Below, piece by piece: positions 12,001 to 25,117 of a DNA stretch of 64,000 nucleotides. This DNA is from Prunella strophiata (Eukaryota; Chordata; Aves; Passeriformes; Prunellidae). The notes beneath the pieces are model-generated. The model was given only the letters and a program-made list of their open reading frames with translations, had not been told where the DNA came from and ran no database searches. The translations under genes were made by a program, and so were the position numbers. The number at the start of each line of letters is the position of its first letter. Positions within the stretch are counted from its first letter, which is position 1. The stretch is taken from NCBI GenBank assembly GCA_036583965.1, contig JAZBQD010000001.1:30538597-30602596 (forward strand), in the 5' to 3' direction.

Positions 12001-14320
12001 AGGCAAAGATGATTATTTCAAGATATGTTAAATATAAAATTAATTACTGTTATACACTATTTTTAACTCTGAGTTACAGATATATTGCTATAATTTCCTA
12101 AAGCTTATTTTTATTTATATGCACTAATTAAAGCTCACATTGCTGTGGGGGGAAAAAAAAAATCAAACAAACCTTTTCCTTATTTACAAAAACTTGTCAT
12201 GCATGTTTTATTTTTTAACCTGATATTTGAATAAGAAAATTCCATAAAATATGGCAGTGCACCCACACATTAACATTCCTCTCGGTAGTATTGCTCTGTA
12301 TCAGAAGCAGTAGCACTGTAACTCCTACTTTTTTCCAAGTCAGCCTTGGCCTCCAGCTGCTGAAATCAAGAGATTATTTTTCTGAATTGTCTGAGTAAAC
12401 TTTAGCTTTCCTGCTTTCTAAGAAAAATTTGAAAATTGACCTGAATTTATCTTACAAATCCAGAAAGAAGTCTAAAGGAAAGAATCCTATAAATGAAGGG
12501 GTTTTTTTGTGGTATATGGGAGAGGGTATAATTTAATTTTAAAATTTGCATGAGTATTTCAAGATCTCAGAGTTAAAGGTCTCTTCCTCAATTTTGAAAT
12601 AGCATCAAAATCAAATTTGAGGTAATTCCTCTATTTTGCCCACTTCTATAACACTGCTATGTTCGGTTTGATGTGATCTTTAATTTCCTGTAGGGTTTGA
12701 AGTTATCTATTTTTAGTAGATATGATGGTACTGATGTGGTGGGCAAACTAATCCATGAGTATTTGCAAGGCACAAGCAGCAGCATTACAAAGCAAGCAGT
12801 AGAACTGACTGCTGAAGGTAAACCATGAAATAAAGTCATTTAGGCCAGACTAAATCACAGCAATATTATGGTTCACCACGGTTATGCAGAGACATTTTTA
12901 AAAACCACTTGTGCTCCACCTGATCCACAGCATTTTAGCAAAACCAACAGAATTTTAGAAACCTCTTCTCATTACTGTACATGGATGATATATACCATTT
13001 GCACACATTTTTCTCTCTGATAAGGTATTCAGGTGCTGGGGTTTTTTAAAACAAATAACTGGGCTAAACCAGTGCTGTTACAGTTTTGACATCTATTTTG
13101 TTCATCTCTGAAGCCAGATGACCTCTTGTCACAAACAGTTAAACATTGTCAGATGCCACCATGAGTAATCTTTCAAAAGAAATGCATTTTAAAAGTGTTG
13201 AAGTAATCACATTGAAGTGATTTCCAGACAGAATGAGAGGAAAGGAGTTGAGAAAGGCAAGAACAGCACAAGAATTAAAAAGAGTCATGTAACCAGAGAA
13301 AAATATCAGTAATTATGGCAATCCTCTTATTCTTCCTATATGAAAGGCAGTACTACTAATCTTGGCTGCAATTTACCAAAAGCATGCACAAGACTACAAT
13401 CACTGAATCAAGATTTTTTTAAGCAAAAAAACATTGAAAGCCAGGGAAGTCCTGGGTCAGGCAAATCTGTCCCCAGGTTGCTGAAGTAATCAGTACTCTG
13501 AAATAGATAAAATGATAACATTAACACTTGACTATACTTTAGAGAAGACTGTGCCCTTTGGTAAGGATGCTATGCTTCTGATCAGGGAGGATCAATAAGG
13601 AATAAACATTGAATATTCAAATAGATACCTAGATCTCCAAACTTTTATCGTATGCTGCCATTTTATTTACTTGTTATCATGAGTTTATAGTCAATATTTT
13701 TGATGAAACTGAATTACATAATAAAATTATCTAAATACTTTTTAACTTTTAACAACACCTGAAACTAGTGTTTGCTTTAAAGCTATAGAGCAACAGCCAT
13801 AAAATAACCCATCCTTTTTCAGATGGGTTTCCTTTTCATACATTTTTATTAAACAAATGTCCATTTTTTGAAGCTTTTAACTTTGCTTAAAAGAGTATAC
13901 AAAGACATTAAGCCATATGTCTCAAGGGCTAAAACAGCAATAGAGCTCATCAAAAGTAATTTTGTGTAAATCACAGATCACATATCTTTCACTTTCAAAG
14001 AAAGTTTCTAACATGAGAGAAAGTGTAGCACATAAGATTGGACTTTATAATTCTTTTAATGCATTTTATTCTTCTTTGGTGTCATCCTGGTTTTACAAGC
14101 TTGCTATGACAGCACCACAGTTAAAAAAAAAGGAGCTGCTCTTGCTAGCATTACCCTGTCTGTAACAGAGCCCTATCACTAGCTATTGAGACAAAAGTCT
14201 TCAAGTTGTCACCAAGATCATGTAGCCTTTTCTTTCCAGTAAACAATCCTCTTGAAAAATTGAGCTTCCTAGCCTTAGGCTGCAGAGAATAGGTCCCAAA
14301 AAAAACTGTGCTCCATTGCT
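9007..14320. other. Non-coding AT-rich stretch with homopolymers
   Basis: No gene or transposon was recognised. It contains A15 runs at 11616-11630 and 11848-11862, a G6A10 tract at 12147-12162, and a tandem pair of the 11-mer accaggtagtt at 10721-10731 and 10734-10744. The 116-codon ORF at 10200-10550 is Lys/Ile/Phe/Ser-rich with no recognisable domain and is probably chance. Confidence 0.6.
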
Positions 14321-14590
14321 ACCGAGTCAAACCGTCAAAAAAGGCAGTGTTCTTTAAAATCCTGAATGACAGCAGTCCACCCAGATGTTCATCTGGACGC
14401 ACAGAGGCCTCGCTGGGGCACAGCAATGGGAGCAGTCCGGGGGCAGCAGAGCCAGCGGCGCCGAAAGCTGCTGCGCGTTTTTCGTGCTCTGGCTGGTCCT
14501 GGGAAGGCCCTGGCTGCATCCCAGGCAGGTGGAGCAGAGCACAGCCTGGCACGGAGGCTGGAGCATCAGCCCTCAAGTGATGCAGCATTC
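14321..14590. other. GC-rich, CpG-containing island of unknown origin
   Basis: This short stretch is clearly more GC-rich than everything around it. I count about ten CpG dinucleotides by eye between 14396 and 14553, whereas neighbouring kilobases have very few. All six frames stay open for 70-90 codons over part of it, as expected when AT-rich stop codons are scarce, so the overlapping ORFs on both strands are not evidence of a gene. Possibilities are a small CpG-island-like regulatory element, a fragment of an LTR or other transposon that I do not recognise, or a processed pseudogene piece. Confidence 0.5.
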
Positions 14591-17500
14591 CTTTGTCAGG
14601 TCATTTTAGGCCTCTCTTTCCTGTTCTGAATTCTGGATGACAATCCTGGCTCATGCCCCCCCTTCCTACAGGTTCTCGCAGTGTGCTGTCTCAGTTAGAG
14701 GCTCCTAGTTGAAGATATTTATTAATAGAATTCTTTGTCAAGGTAGGAATCTGTCAATAGCTAGAGAACAGTACACAATGTCAGCTATTTATCTAATGGA
14801 AAATCCTTTTCTTCTTAGGTTTTTAGTATTTTTTACATAGCAGAGATTATTATTATTATTAATAATAATATTATACGGCAACACTATTTTCAACAGTGTT
14901 GGAACAGCTAAGGACTTGCAACAACTTAGCTTGCAACAGCTAAGGACTATAAAGCCAAGTCTTCTTGTCCAAGAAGGATGATTTATGAAAGTGAAAAAAA
15001 CCTAAGGAAGCAATCCTCCCCTTGGCCTGTGGATTGTTTTGGCATGATACCATGCTTTGATTTTACCTCTTTTGCATATATATTAATGTATTTCTATGCT
15101 TATGGTCATATTATAAGTAAAAATATCAAATTTACCACATTTTATTTTAAAATTTAAATTTTCAAATACAGTTTTACTGATACTCCATTTTCTCAAAATT
15201 ATAATTTCCTACGAATTTCCAATAGCAACTAAAGATGGAGGATCACTGCCTTATGTGCAAGGTGAATTACAAGACCTGGAATATAAGATCATCTTAAGGT
15301 CATATAAGAGGTCACCTTATTTTTTCCTGATTATAAAAGATTATATACAGACAGAGCCCTCTGATATTCACCAGAAAACTTAATTTGTTTATTCTATAAT
15401 AAGGAAGATTAACCACAACATACCCAGCCCTACAGTACATTATAATCAATATTATGGGGTTGAATTCTGTCTAAAAAAATTATCTGACACACCCCTCCTG
15501 GCTGGGAATCATTCCCACTAATGACTTTTAAAATGAAATATGGAAAGGAAATAATGGGGAAAGGAGGCAGAATAAAGGACCACAAATTGCTACAGTTTTG
15601 GGCATTCATAATACACATCAAACAGAAAACATTTACACCCTTTAAATTAGTTTACAATAGCATAGCTAGTTAGAAAGAGAGGAATCATGAAAAATGTCAT
15701 CATTTCATCCAACTCACATCCCTTTAAGGGAATAGGTATTCATGTGCTGGGATTTAGCACCAGAAGATTAACAGGAAGTTAATTGCTTCACTGTTTCCAT
15801 CTAGGTATCAATACAACTGAAACAATATTTATATTTCTTGGTCAAATTCTGCTCTGTTCTGGAGACAGGCTGCTTTCCAGCCCTAACAGTATGTTTCCTC
15901 TCCATTTACCATTATAAACTAACACTTTAAGGCTTATTTAGCAGAGTTTATTTAATTACAGTCTTTGAAGACTGTTTCTCAATTCTATTTGAAAGAATTA
16001 GTTAAATATTACATATTTCTATACTACTCTTTTAGAGTTTTCAGGCACATTCAGAAATTCAGCTGCCTTCAGGAACAGGTGCCTCTACATTTTTTTCTCT
16101 ACTGTAGTCCTGCACTGATTTTTATCATGTCTTGGATTTTTTTACCCATACAATTAACTCAATAGGTACTAGTTTTTTATTCAATATATTTGTACTTTCA
16201 TTAGCATTAAGAACAACAATAAGTATCATAAATCCAGTGAGGAAACTGCAACTAATGTCACATACTTTTAACTATCTTTCCAAATCTTGCACTTCACTGT
16301 TTTTGTGTTAAAGAGCACCGTATTGCAAGATATTACCACATAAAATAACATTTCTTTTTTCTGATTCTCATGTGCAATTAATTTGTCTAAAGTATGTAAC
16401 CTATTGTCAGTCTTCCTCTTATTATGCTTATTTACACTATCCTCAGGTACTGATAAATGAAACAAACCCCACGATCCCCATAAATAACAAATAACCCTGT
16501 TGTTTCACTGTATTCCATCAGCAGCATTTTTGTTCAGATCTCTAGGTTTAAGGAGGAAACAGGCTGGATACAAGCTGCTATATTTACAAACATCAGCTTT
16601 ATCGAGCAAGATTCTTCCCCTGTCTCCCAACAGTTACTTCTGCCTTAGCCATTGGAATACTTTATCACCCAGCTTTGATGGAATAGAGAAGCTGCATGCA
16701 CACCAGGATGTCTTTGTACTTGTGCTTTGCTCTGCTGGAGGACAGGTCAGAAAGTCTAAGACTTCTAGCTGGAGCAAGCTTTTTAATCTTCATGTGCCTG
16801 AGTACAAAATCACTGCCCTCTTTGGGGCAGTAGCTGCTGGATAGAAAATAATTCAGATGGATTGGTTTCAGGGGTCCCAGTGAGTCAATGGGGCTCACAC
16901 TGATGAAGCAACAATTGGAAGAGTTTCAGCTCAAGTTCTGTAGCTTAAGGACAGCACTCACTTTATCAACATTCTTCCCAATAGTCAGTCACAACAAAAC
17001 TCCACTAAAAAGAGATAACATCCACACCTCATAGACATTATTCCTATATCTTAACTAACCTTCTGGAAAAGCTGCATGGTACAGGACTCATAGCACAATT
17101 TTTAGTTTGCATTGACACAGATCTGACATGCTATACTCTTTAAAACAAAGTTAACAGAAGAAACACTAGTTAGCATCAAATCTAGAGAAATTATCTCTAT
17201 GTGGCAAAGCATTATGAGAACCCTTAATAAAGACAGCCTTACAGGCAAAAAAAGTATTATTTGTACTTGAAAACACAGAAAGAAGCTATAAATATTCTAA
17301 ATGCCAAATTTTTAATAATAAGAAGCCACCCAGATTTGTTGGATGAGTACCTAACAAAAATATTATGTTAAAAGATTCCTATGTTACATATGAATATTTT
17401 CTAACTATTTCTTTGTAAACATCAGCAGGATTCATTCACCTCACTGATCAGGCCAAACACTCACTGAACAACCATGTATGTTCACTGCAATACTTATTCT

Positions 17501-20253
17501 CAGGAGTTTCTGCAACTCACCTCAAAGAGCAGAAAAGTTGCAGTTGCTATGAACAGATACATGGCTCTGAGGTCATCCTCCCCAGCACCTCTGCCCAGGA
17601 CAGCATGCACAGAGAAAAAACTTGGAGCATATTTTTGTGGTCATTCACAGGCTTGGTATGTATCAGGCTTTAAAATATCCATCAGTTCAGGTTCTGGTTT
17701 CTGCAGGCTACCACTGAAAGCAGTTCTGGGGACTCTTTATTCCTTTTTGAGTGAGGGAATGCTATTATCAGAGAATTTGACAAATAATGCAAACACATGA
17801 GCAAGACCTGGATAATGTTAGGGTTGCCATGTCACAAGAGCTTATAGTTATAGCATATGTTTTTATTAAATCAGATATTCAAACAATATTCTCAGAATAT
17901 GAGAGGAATTACTTCATCAGGTATGAAAGGCTATCTATGAAAAACTGGTTAAAAACTAAGACTTCAAAAGGAAGCAATAGAGTAAGATCATTTGTGGGTT
18001 ATTTCTTTCTAAACCACAGAAGTACCTGGGAAGTGAGGAACAAAGAACACACAAAACACCAATAAAAATAAGTTCTTAAATGTACTGACTTGTATCTCCA
18101 CTGCTAACCTTTAAAAAACTATTACCTTGTTTTTAACACAGTTAAGTATTTCAGAAATAGCACCTAGGCTGATAAAATAGTACTGAATTCCAGTTAACTG
18201 CTGTTAGCTACACAGGGATACCTTGATTGATGAAATATGTGAGAACCACCCAAAAAATGCTCCTGATCAATGGCTGGTTTCTAACACTCAGACAAAAAGA
18301 TTGTGACTGGGCCCATGTGAAGCTGATACAGCTAAGGAAATCTACAAATTTTCTTTGATAAAGTTTTTTTTTCTTTGATATAAGTTTTCTGCAGATGCTT
18401 TTACTTGGTCAGTCCAGTATGACCTTTTCAGCAGCTGTTTTTTCCACATATTAAGAATTGGCCAGAATAAGACATTTAAATGAAAATAATACTCAAAAAT
18501 CCAGATACATGCTTGGCAGCCAATACCCTCTTGCTGCAGAAAGACTTTTCAGTATTCTGTCCTGCCCTGTAGATGTCATTTTGTAGTTCAGATATCTTAA
18601 CTACTGGGTGATTGGTAAAATGCCACTACCTTCAATGCTTTTGGAAACAATCTCTTTGGCGACCTCCAAGATACTCACAGAGAGATTCTAAAATACAAAT
18701 GATCACATAATTTTCAAAACATAAAGGAAGAAATAAAATACAGGAACTGTAAATATCTTAATATCTTCCCCAGCTAGTCCTTTTTTTTTTTTTTTTCTAT
18801 TCAAGATCATCATCATGTAGAAGTCATTCAGTTTTGCAAAGTCTCTGGTGTTTTTTTGCAGCAATACATGAAAGATATCCCTAGGTAGAATACTTTAGTA
18901 TTAAATAACTATAAAACATGCTTCCTTTCACCATCTCAAAAATTACAGATACTTCTGCATGCAGTTATAACTCCTGAAATGTGGAAGGCAGTGGGATTAC
19001 ACAACAAAGTAATTTCTAAGTAAATTGATTGTATCTCAAAAAGACAAGAAAGTTAAGACATTTTGTCCTCTAGATTTGTGACTAGACCAAAAGTATCTGA
19101 TTAATTTTTGTACAGTTTCTTTTCCAAAATGCAAATTAAAAGTGACCTTTTAAGTTGTTAATTTAACGAAAGTGTGCATTCTTTTCCCAGGACTAACAGG
19201 CAGAAAAGAAAACAGATGGGTGTGAAGAAAACTTTGGTAAGTCACCAATCACTTATTTCTGGTGCAAACTAATTACATTAAAAACTAAATCCAAGGCAGG
19301 TTGCAAGTTCAAAATATGAAAGCAGAAAGGATTGGATGAAAGGGCTGTTTCATAAAGGAAAACCAAATAAATATACTCATACTTTAAGTAAATATGGTAA
19401 AGCATATACTTGCATGGAAAAATACATGCTGCTACAGACAAAGTGATGTAGATTCTCATTATACACTTCTCAAAATGAGGAGAAGGCAGGAAGGAAAATT
19501 GGCTCCAAGGGTGTTCTCACTTTCAGCCCCAGTCCAACCTATGTGGCCTCCTGCACAATGTTAGAGATTCTTCTTCTTCTGGAAGGTGGCTGAATGAACA
19601 CTACAGTTGCATTATGCCATCATCTCACCTTTTGCTACTTCTGCATGAGCACAGAATATTCCCAGGGTTTAGTGGTGCTGGAAGCAAGGGGAGATGCAGG
19701 TACTGATTTACAAACAAAAGACATTCTTGTCCAAGTCTACTAGTAGTGGATCACTTCAGTTTTGATGAAAAAGCAAAACCAGGTTACAAATTCATATTGT
19801 AACAAACAAGTGATACCAAATTAGTGCCATACATTAACAACAAAACAAAAGTAAAGTAAATTAGGTTGGCTGAAATGCCAGTCATCAGTGTGCCACTGTC
19901 CCCTAGGGGTTTTTACTGGGGACAAGGGAGGACTGGTCAAATCCATAAAATGTGATACTGTCTAGCACAAAGTAGAGTTTCTGAAAATTAACTTTGGGAA
20001 CATGGTGGGCAAGCAATTTAACAGAAAGTCCTAATGATGTTAAAGGAAGATGGGTAAAAGTAATTGCTTTTAATTTGAAGGTTAAAGAGACAGGGAGGGG
20101 AATTGAATAGAGGAACACAGCAAGCATAGGAAATTATTTTACTTCTGTTCATTCATGAGACCAGATTAGTAAAAAGAGTTCTGACAGCCATATTTTTTAA
20201 AGTGCCTTTATAAATTAGAAAAAATTATAAAAAGAGCTAAAATCCATTCTTAA
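14591..20253. other. Non-coding AT-rich stretch
   Basis: No gene was recognised. It includes the palindromic cluster at 14846-14948, a T16 run at 18781-18796, and a 20-bp-spaced direct repeat of ttctttgata at 18351-18360 and 18371-18380. The ORF of 114 codons at 16500-16844 and the antisense ORF of 77 codons at 16665-16898 have no recognisable domain. Confidence 0.6.
14846..14948. repeat. ATT/AAT palindrome, small hairpin and 14-bp direct repeats
   Basis: An (ATT)n tract turns directly into (AAT)n, giving a zero-loop inverted repeat of 10-bp arms centred on 14860/14861. Just after it, caacact and agtgttg form 7-bp arms around a 9-base spacer (14879-14901). Then the 14-mer aacagctaaggact occurs twice, at 14903-14916 and 14935-14948, a 32-bp spacing. 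This looks like replication-slippage and template-switch structure. Confidence 0.85.
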
Positions 20254-20682
20254 GGACTGGAGAAAATGGAGTTGTTTCAACCGTACAATGCTTTTAGTTT
20301 ATAAAAAAATAAGTGGGAGGTGATTTCATTACTCTCTGTAGTTATCTACATGAGGACAAAATACTAAACATAAAAGGACTAATATTCAGTACCAATATTA
20401 CCAAAGTAGCTCTCAAGGCTGAAGGTGGAAGCCAAGCAATATTAGACACATTTCTTAGCATATGGTAATTAACAATTTGAACAGGTCATCAGGTAAATCA
20501 GTGGAGTCCAAATCCATGAATCAAACTAGGGCTTTCATGGAAGATAGACACTAGCAAATACAGCTCAGGAGTGCAGTTGGGGGATCATTGTGTGTGATTC
20601 CTTGTGAAATGCAAGGCCTATAGGGTACAGAACATCAAGAAAGCCTAAATTGCTTTGGACTGCATGAATCTATGAATGTATG
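20254..20682 (+). mobile_element. Ancient, degraded CR1 LINE, 3' region
   Basis: The segment follows the end of an old CR1 consensus. It starts with ggactggagaaaatgg and continues with gtgatttcattactctctgtag (the ATTGCTCTCTA block that follows the reverse transcriptase ORF). It then has acaatttgaacaggtcatc (the TGGAACAGGCTGCC block), and near 20600-20640 the block that includes gatt-cctt-gtgaaatgcaaggcctatagg. It ends in degenerate octamer repeats, gaatctatgaatgtatg. Many substitutions and indels show it is older than the other CR1 copies here. No ORF survives. The subfamily cannot be named without a repeat search. Confidence 0.75.
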
Positions 20683-21312
20683 AAAAACAATAGGATTATC
20701 TGACTAAATATTAGAAAGAGACTGAAAAAAAACCTGAAAAAAATCTTCTCCTCTGGACAGAAATAAGGCACTAAATTATTTCATATAGCTATAAATGTCA
20801 TATAATTATAAGCAAATGGAAACATTTAGGCCACATCAATCATTGCTGTTGCTATTGCTGTAAATAGAATTATTGTCATGCAAGCATATATACACATCAA
20901 CACATACAAAAATAGGCTGTAGCTGGAATAGTATTCAAACTTCTCATCCTTGTCAATCTTTTTGACTCAGACAAAATGGAACAAGTATCCAGAGTTCCAT
21001 CTAAAAGTTTACAAAATCAGAAAGCAAATTTTAATCTACCCTCCAAACAGGCACACACAGAAAGCACCAGTTGATGTGAAAGCTGAGTCCCAACTCAGTG
21101 CTCAAACAGGGTGGGAAAAGACCCCCCAGTATGGATGCATGTTGAGCATGTATGCACAGACCCAGACTGCTCAGTGCCATAAGGTGATATGACCAGCAAA
21201 AGCACCAGGGGGGGAAGCTAAAGATCTGTTTCCTTCCAAAAGACAATGGAAAGCTGAGCTAGCAAGACATACATGGAGATCTGAAAAGCACAGTACTTCT
21301 TGTTTTTAAACT

Positions 21313-21380
21313 ATATAGATATATGCTCACACACACACACATATACATATACAAACACACACACACACACACATATATCT
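21313..21380. repeat. Compound CA/TA microsatellite
   Basis: Two CA runs (about 21328-21341 and 21353-21373) are separated by an ATATACATATACAA segment and flanked by TA dinucleotides. It is a typical vertebrate microsatellite and likely polymorphic. Confidence 0.95.
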
Positions 21381-23639
21381 GTATCTGTAATGCTGCTCTG
21401 TACACCACTAGTCTGTTTTCTCAAATAAGCATCTTGATGTGTACAAAGTGACAGGCATCAGCACTGATCTTCTCAGTGTGCCTGTAACTGGACCCTGAGA
21501 CAAGTCTATACCTGCTTGTCCACAGGATGCACCTCTGGTTCTTCTCCCCAGAATCCACTAACAACACTTATTAGCTGCCTCCTTCCCTGAACAGTGGGTC
21601 TGTTCTGCCTTCTGGTTCTCATTATTATATTCATTTCAATGCAGTTCCTGAAGTCTGATACTTCAGTACTTGAGAGGTCCTGCATGTGCCACCAAACAAT
21701 GATTCAACATGACATTGTGACAGAGAACAGGGAGAAGGAATAGAAATAAAAGAACAAGGGATCAAAACAACTGCATTTGGCTCTCTGAGTGGGGTGTGCC
21801 TATCAACACCAATAACTGTTAGCAGTGAGTCAGATGTCACATCAATAGAGGAGTCAGATCACTCACATCAGCCTTCCATTTGACTGCAAGGTATCAGTCT
21901 TTTTCCTTTATCTAAAAGGATATGTAAAAGTATAATGGACTATTAACTCTTCTTTTTTTGCCTTCCTGTTTAGGTTTTGGTAAGTTCTTCATTTCTCTTC
22001 AGGTCCTTAGTGATCCTTGTGCATTTTGAACCCTTCATAACTTGCAATGCTTTGAAGACTGTCCTACAGACACATCAAGGAAAGCAACTAACTTTCTTAT
22101 TAATGTTGTGGATGACTTAACAGTGTAGTGATTTGCCTCATGAAAATCTACATCAAGAGACACCAACTTTAGGTATAAAGTTTGAATTTTGCTTGATTTA
22201 CCAACAGTTATATCCCTAATGCTGCATATATATAAAGAAGAGGCCAGTTTAATGGAGGACTCAGATTCAGGCTTGTGCTCCTGGCTGCCACTGACAACAT
22301 GGCAATAGAGATATTAAATACTTAAAATACTTATAATTTGGGGAGATGCTATTTCCTAACTCAAATATCAGTTTTTTGGGGTTTTTTTTTGGAACAGGTA
22401 GTAATGCTTTTCATACAGTGAATAGAGGGCCTACATCACATAAAACATTACTGTTTAAAAACTCATTAATAAGAGAGAAGATGAGCTTGCAAATAAACAC
22501 AATTCTACAAGTACATGTTAGGTTAAAAATGTGCCCAAGAGGAAAGGTAAGAAAGCTTGAATTTTTTTTTTTTTTTTGGTCATACAGAGATTTCATTCTC
22601 TTTTTCTGTTGTTTGCACTCATAAAATTGTCCCTGTGGGAGTCAATCCTGGAAGGATGCAGCAGCTAATTTTAGTTAATAAATTGTTGCTTTACTATGTA
22701 TAGCCAAGAATCATCTGATTATCTCTTTCTGTGTCAGAGCTGCTATATCTCTGTTAAATTTCCTAACTGTGAAGATTTAAAGACTTCTGAAACTAGTTCT
22801 TCAGAAAAAGATGTGCTTCTATTAGAATTTTCCACTCACTAAAATCACTGCCAAACTTTTTTGTTCATCAGCCTTCCAGAACTTACATCCGTATTCCATT
22901 AAATAGCACTTGCCAGTAAATACTATTTTGGCCTAGTTTGGGTCTTTTTCTAATGTACATAAGAAAGATCTGCTACATATATAAATCATTAGGAATTATT
23001 AACTAAAGGATTGCATAAATAATCTGTTTTATAATATATTGCAGATATTTCCAAGATAATGGGCAACAAAATGAGAAAAGTCTCACAGAGAGAAATATAC
23101 TATGTTTCAAACATAATTTCTGAGCTGTTTAAATATAAAACAAAACCTTGTCAAGCTACAAGTTTCCAGCTGTTATGATATCATAAGATAAATTTACAGC
23201 TACAAAACAGCTTGGTGAGGGAAAAAAAACATTTGCTTTTACAAAGTATGGAAATATAAATGTTTCAAGAACTGCAACTGTCCAAACAAATTAGTAAAAG
23301 CAAAAATAGTTGAATTCAGTATGGTTTGATTTTGTACCAGCTTCATAGCACTTGTTCTAATTATTTAAATCTGTAGGCAAAACGTGATTGAAATCTTAGC
23401 ATGATGCATTTAATGTTAATTTAAAATGATCTGATAAAAGTATACAGGTGGTCTCAGTGTCTAGAATTTTGCTGTATTTTATTAGCTGAAATAATAATTT
23501 ATTTCTCTAGTTAAGCAATAATAAAGCTGGATAACTAGGCTCTGAAGGCCCACTAGATGTGGAGGCTTAAATTCTTAACCAGAGCTAAAATGAAAAAAGA
23601 GTTTCTTTCCTCCATGACTTTGAAAAGAATAGAGTGGTG

Positions 23640-23810
23640 ATTAACAGCAATATTTTTTTTAATGAAACACAACCTTTCATCCCTGTCATCTTCTGACCAT
23701 CCTTGCTTGTACGCAGCTCTGTGACAAGTAGAATAATAACGGTCATACATCACTGCCCTGAAAGTCCAATCATCTAAATCTTCACTCGCTGCAGCCTCTG
23801 AGACTCAATT
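23640..23810 (-). other. Protein-like minus-strand ORF, exon not proven
   Basis: On the minus strand an open frame begins after a TGA near 23813 and reads through a varied, charged peptide. Parts are EDLDDWTFRAVMYDRYY and, further on, AYKQGWSEDDRDER. It contains W, Y, D, R and C residues and several CpG-bearing codons, unlike the Lys/Phe/Ile-rich chance ORFs elsewhere. About 25 codons later it decays into low-complexity sequence. There is no ATG at the 5' end. The acceptor (ctgcag) lacks a pyrimidine tract, and the donor (AAG|GTTGTG) is weak. I do not recognise a family. It could equally be a conserved non-coding element or chance. Confidence 0.2.
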
Positions 23811-25093
23811 ACTTTATTGACATGCAATCTTCATAAGGGGAGAAATATTGTGCATGTAAGGTCACTTGGTTATGAAGACATATTATCATATTATCTGCAT
23901 GAGGGTTGCAGGGCTAAGACCTGACAGAGCTAATTATAATGGTACATGATAGAGAGCTCAGTACACATTATTTGCTTGGCTGAAACTAAAGGTGAGGTAA
24001 GACCATGACATCATGGTTTCAAAAGAAAATAATTCCCTTTCCCTTAGAGACTATTACTTTTATTGTTTAATGTTTTGTACAGATTATATTCATACACTCC
24101 TCATAAGCAAGCAAGCAGTGAGAATTTCTGAATACAACTGTTTCCATTTGGAAGTACTTAACTCTTGAAGAAACCAAAGGCTCATCTATAATAATGCAGT
24201 CCTTTTCATTTGTGGGACTTAAATCACATTTTCCCTGCCCTTCCATCAGTCCCCAAAAGTGTATCTATAAATATACATATGCACATGGCAAACTGATAGT
24301 TTAAAATTTGCACACAGCTCATACATACTGCTACACTATTTTCTACACTTCCAAAAGCGTGCAAGCCTCCATTAAAATGCTAAGCAAAGTGTATTAGCCT
24401 CTTATTTTTCAATAGAAATAAATTTTCATTTTGCTTTCCTCTTCCTCCGTAGCAGCTTCCTTTCCTCAATGTGTCTTCCTACTCTATTTAATACCTCCTA
24501 ACCCTCTGTCACTTGGCACTGAGGTACAGTCCACCTCTGCTCTGGGATGACTGGCACAAAATGCATCTCCTAATCCTTTACTGGCCACTCCCTCACATTA
24601 AAATGGAAAACAGGAAAGAAACAAAGAATATTTTGTGTCTTTTTTATAAATAACCAATATAAATTACTGCACTACTACACTGAACAAGTAAAAGTCTTGT
24701 TTGAGGGTTTTCTTTTGTTCACAAAGTTCACTCTTAGAATAGTTTCAGAATTGCAAATATATGATGCTAGGGCCCCAGAATAAATTATATTGTATACTTC
24801 TGATGGGGGAACATTTCTTGTTGTATAAAAACACTAACCAATATTATATAATGATTCTATGCCAAATCATGCTGCACAAGGTTCTGCATTTTCCTTGTCT
24901 GAAGGCAGGGTAGAGAAGCCATCCCAGCTAATGGATCCCAGCTCCAAATAAGTTCCTTGCTCCCAGCAAGACATTGTACCATTGCACCAGTGAGATTCCA
25001 AAACAGGCACACATGCTTTAATAATATTGCCAGACCCTAACCTCACATGTAGGTGCTTTCAGTTATCTAATTTACTGAGACTGGTCTCCTGTT

Positions 25094-25117
25094 AAAAAAA
25101 AAAAAAAAAAAAAAAAA
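25094..25117. repeat. A24 homopolymer
   Basis: Twenty-four consecutive A. No polyadenylation signal or recognisable retrocopy precedes it. Confidence 0.95.

Larger units (their letters stand above)
20683..25093. other. Non-coding AT-rich stretch
   Basis: No gene was recognised. It holds the microsatellite at 21313-21380, a T16 run at 22562-22577, and the minus-strand protein-like ORF at 23640-23810. The remainder is single-copy AT-rich DNA with short chance ORFs. A pyrimidine-rich patch lies around 24420-24540. Confidence 0.6.

Noticed and set aside
16500..16898. 114-codon ORF and antisense 77-codon ORF
   Set aside because: Both strands open over the same patch points to composition, not coding; no family recognised.
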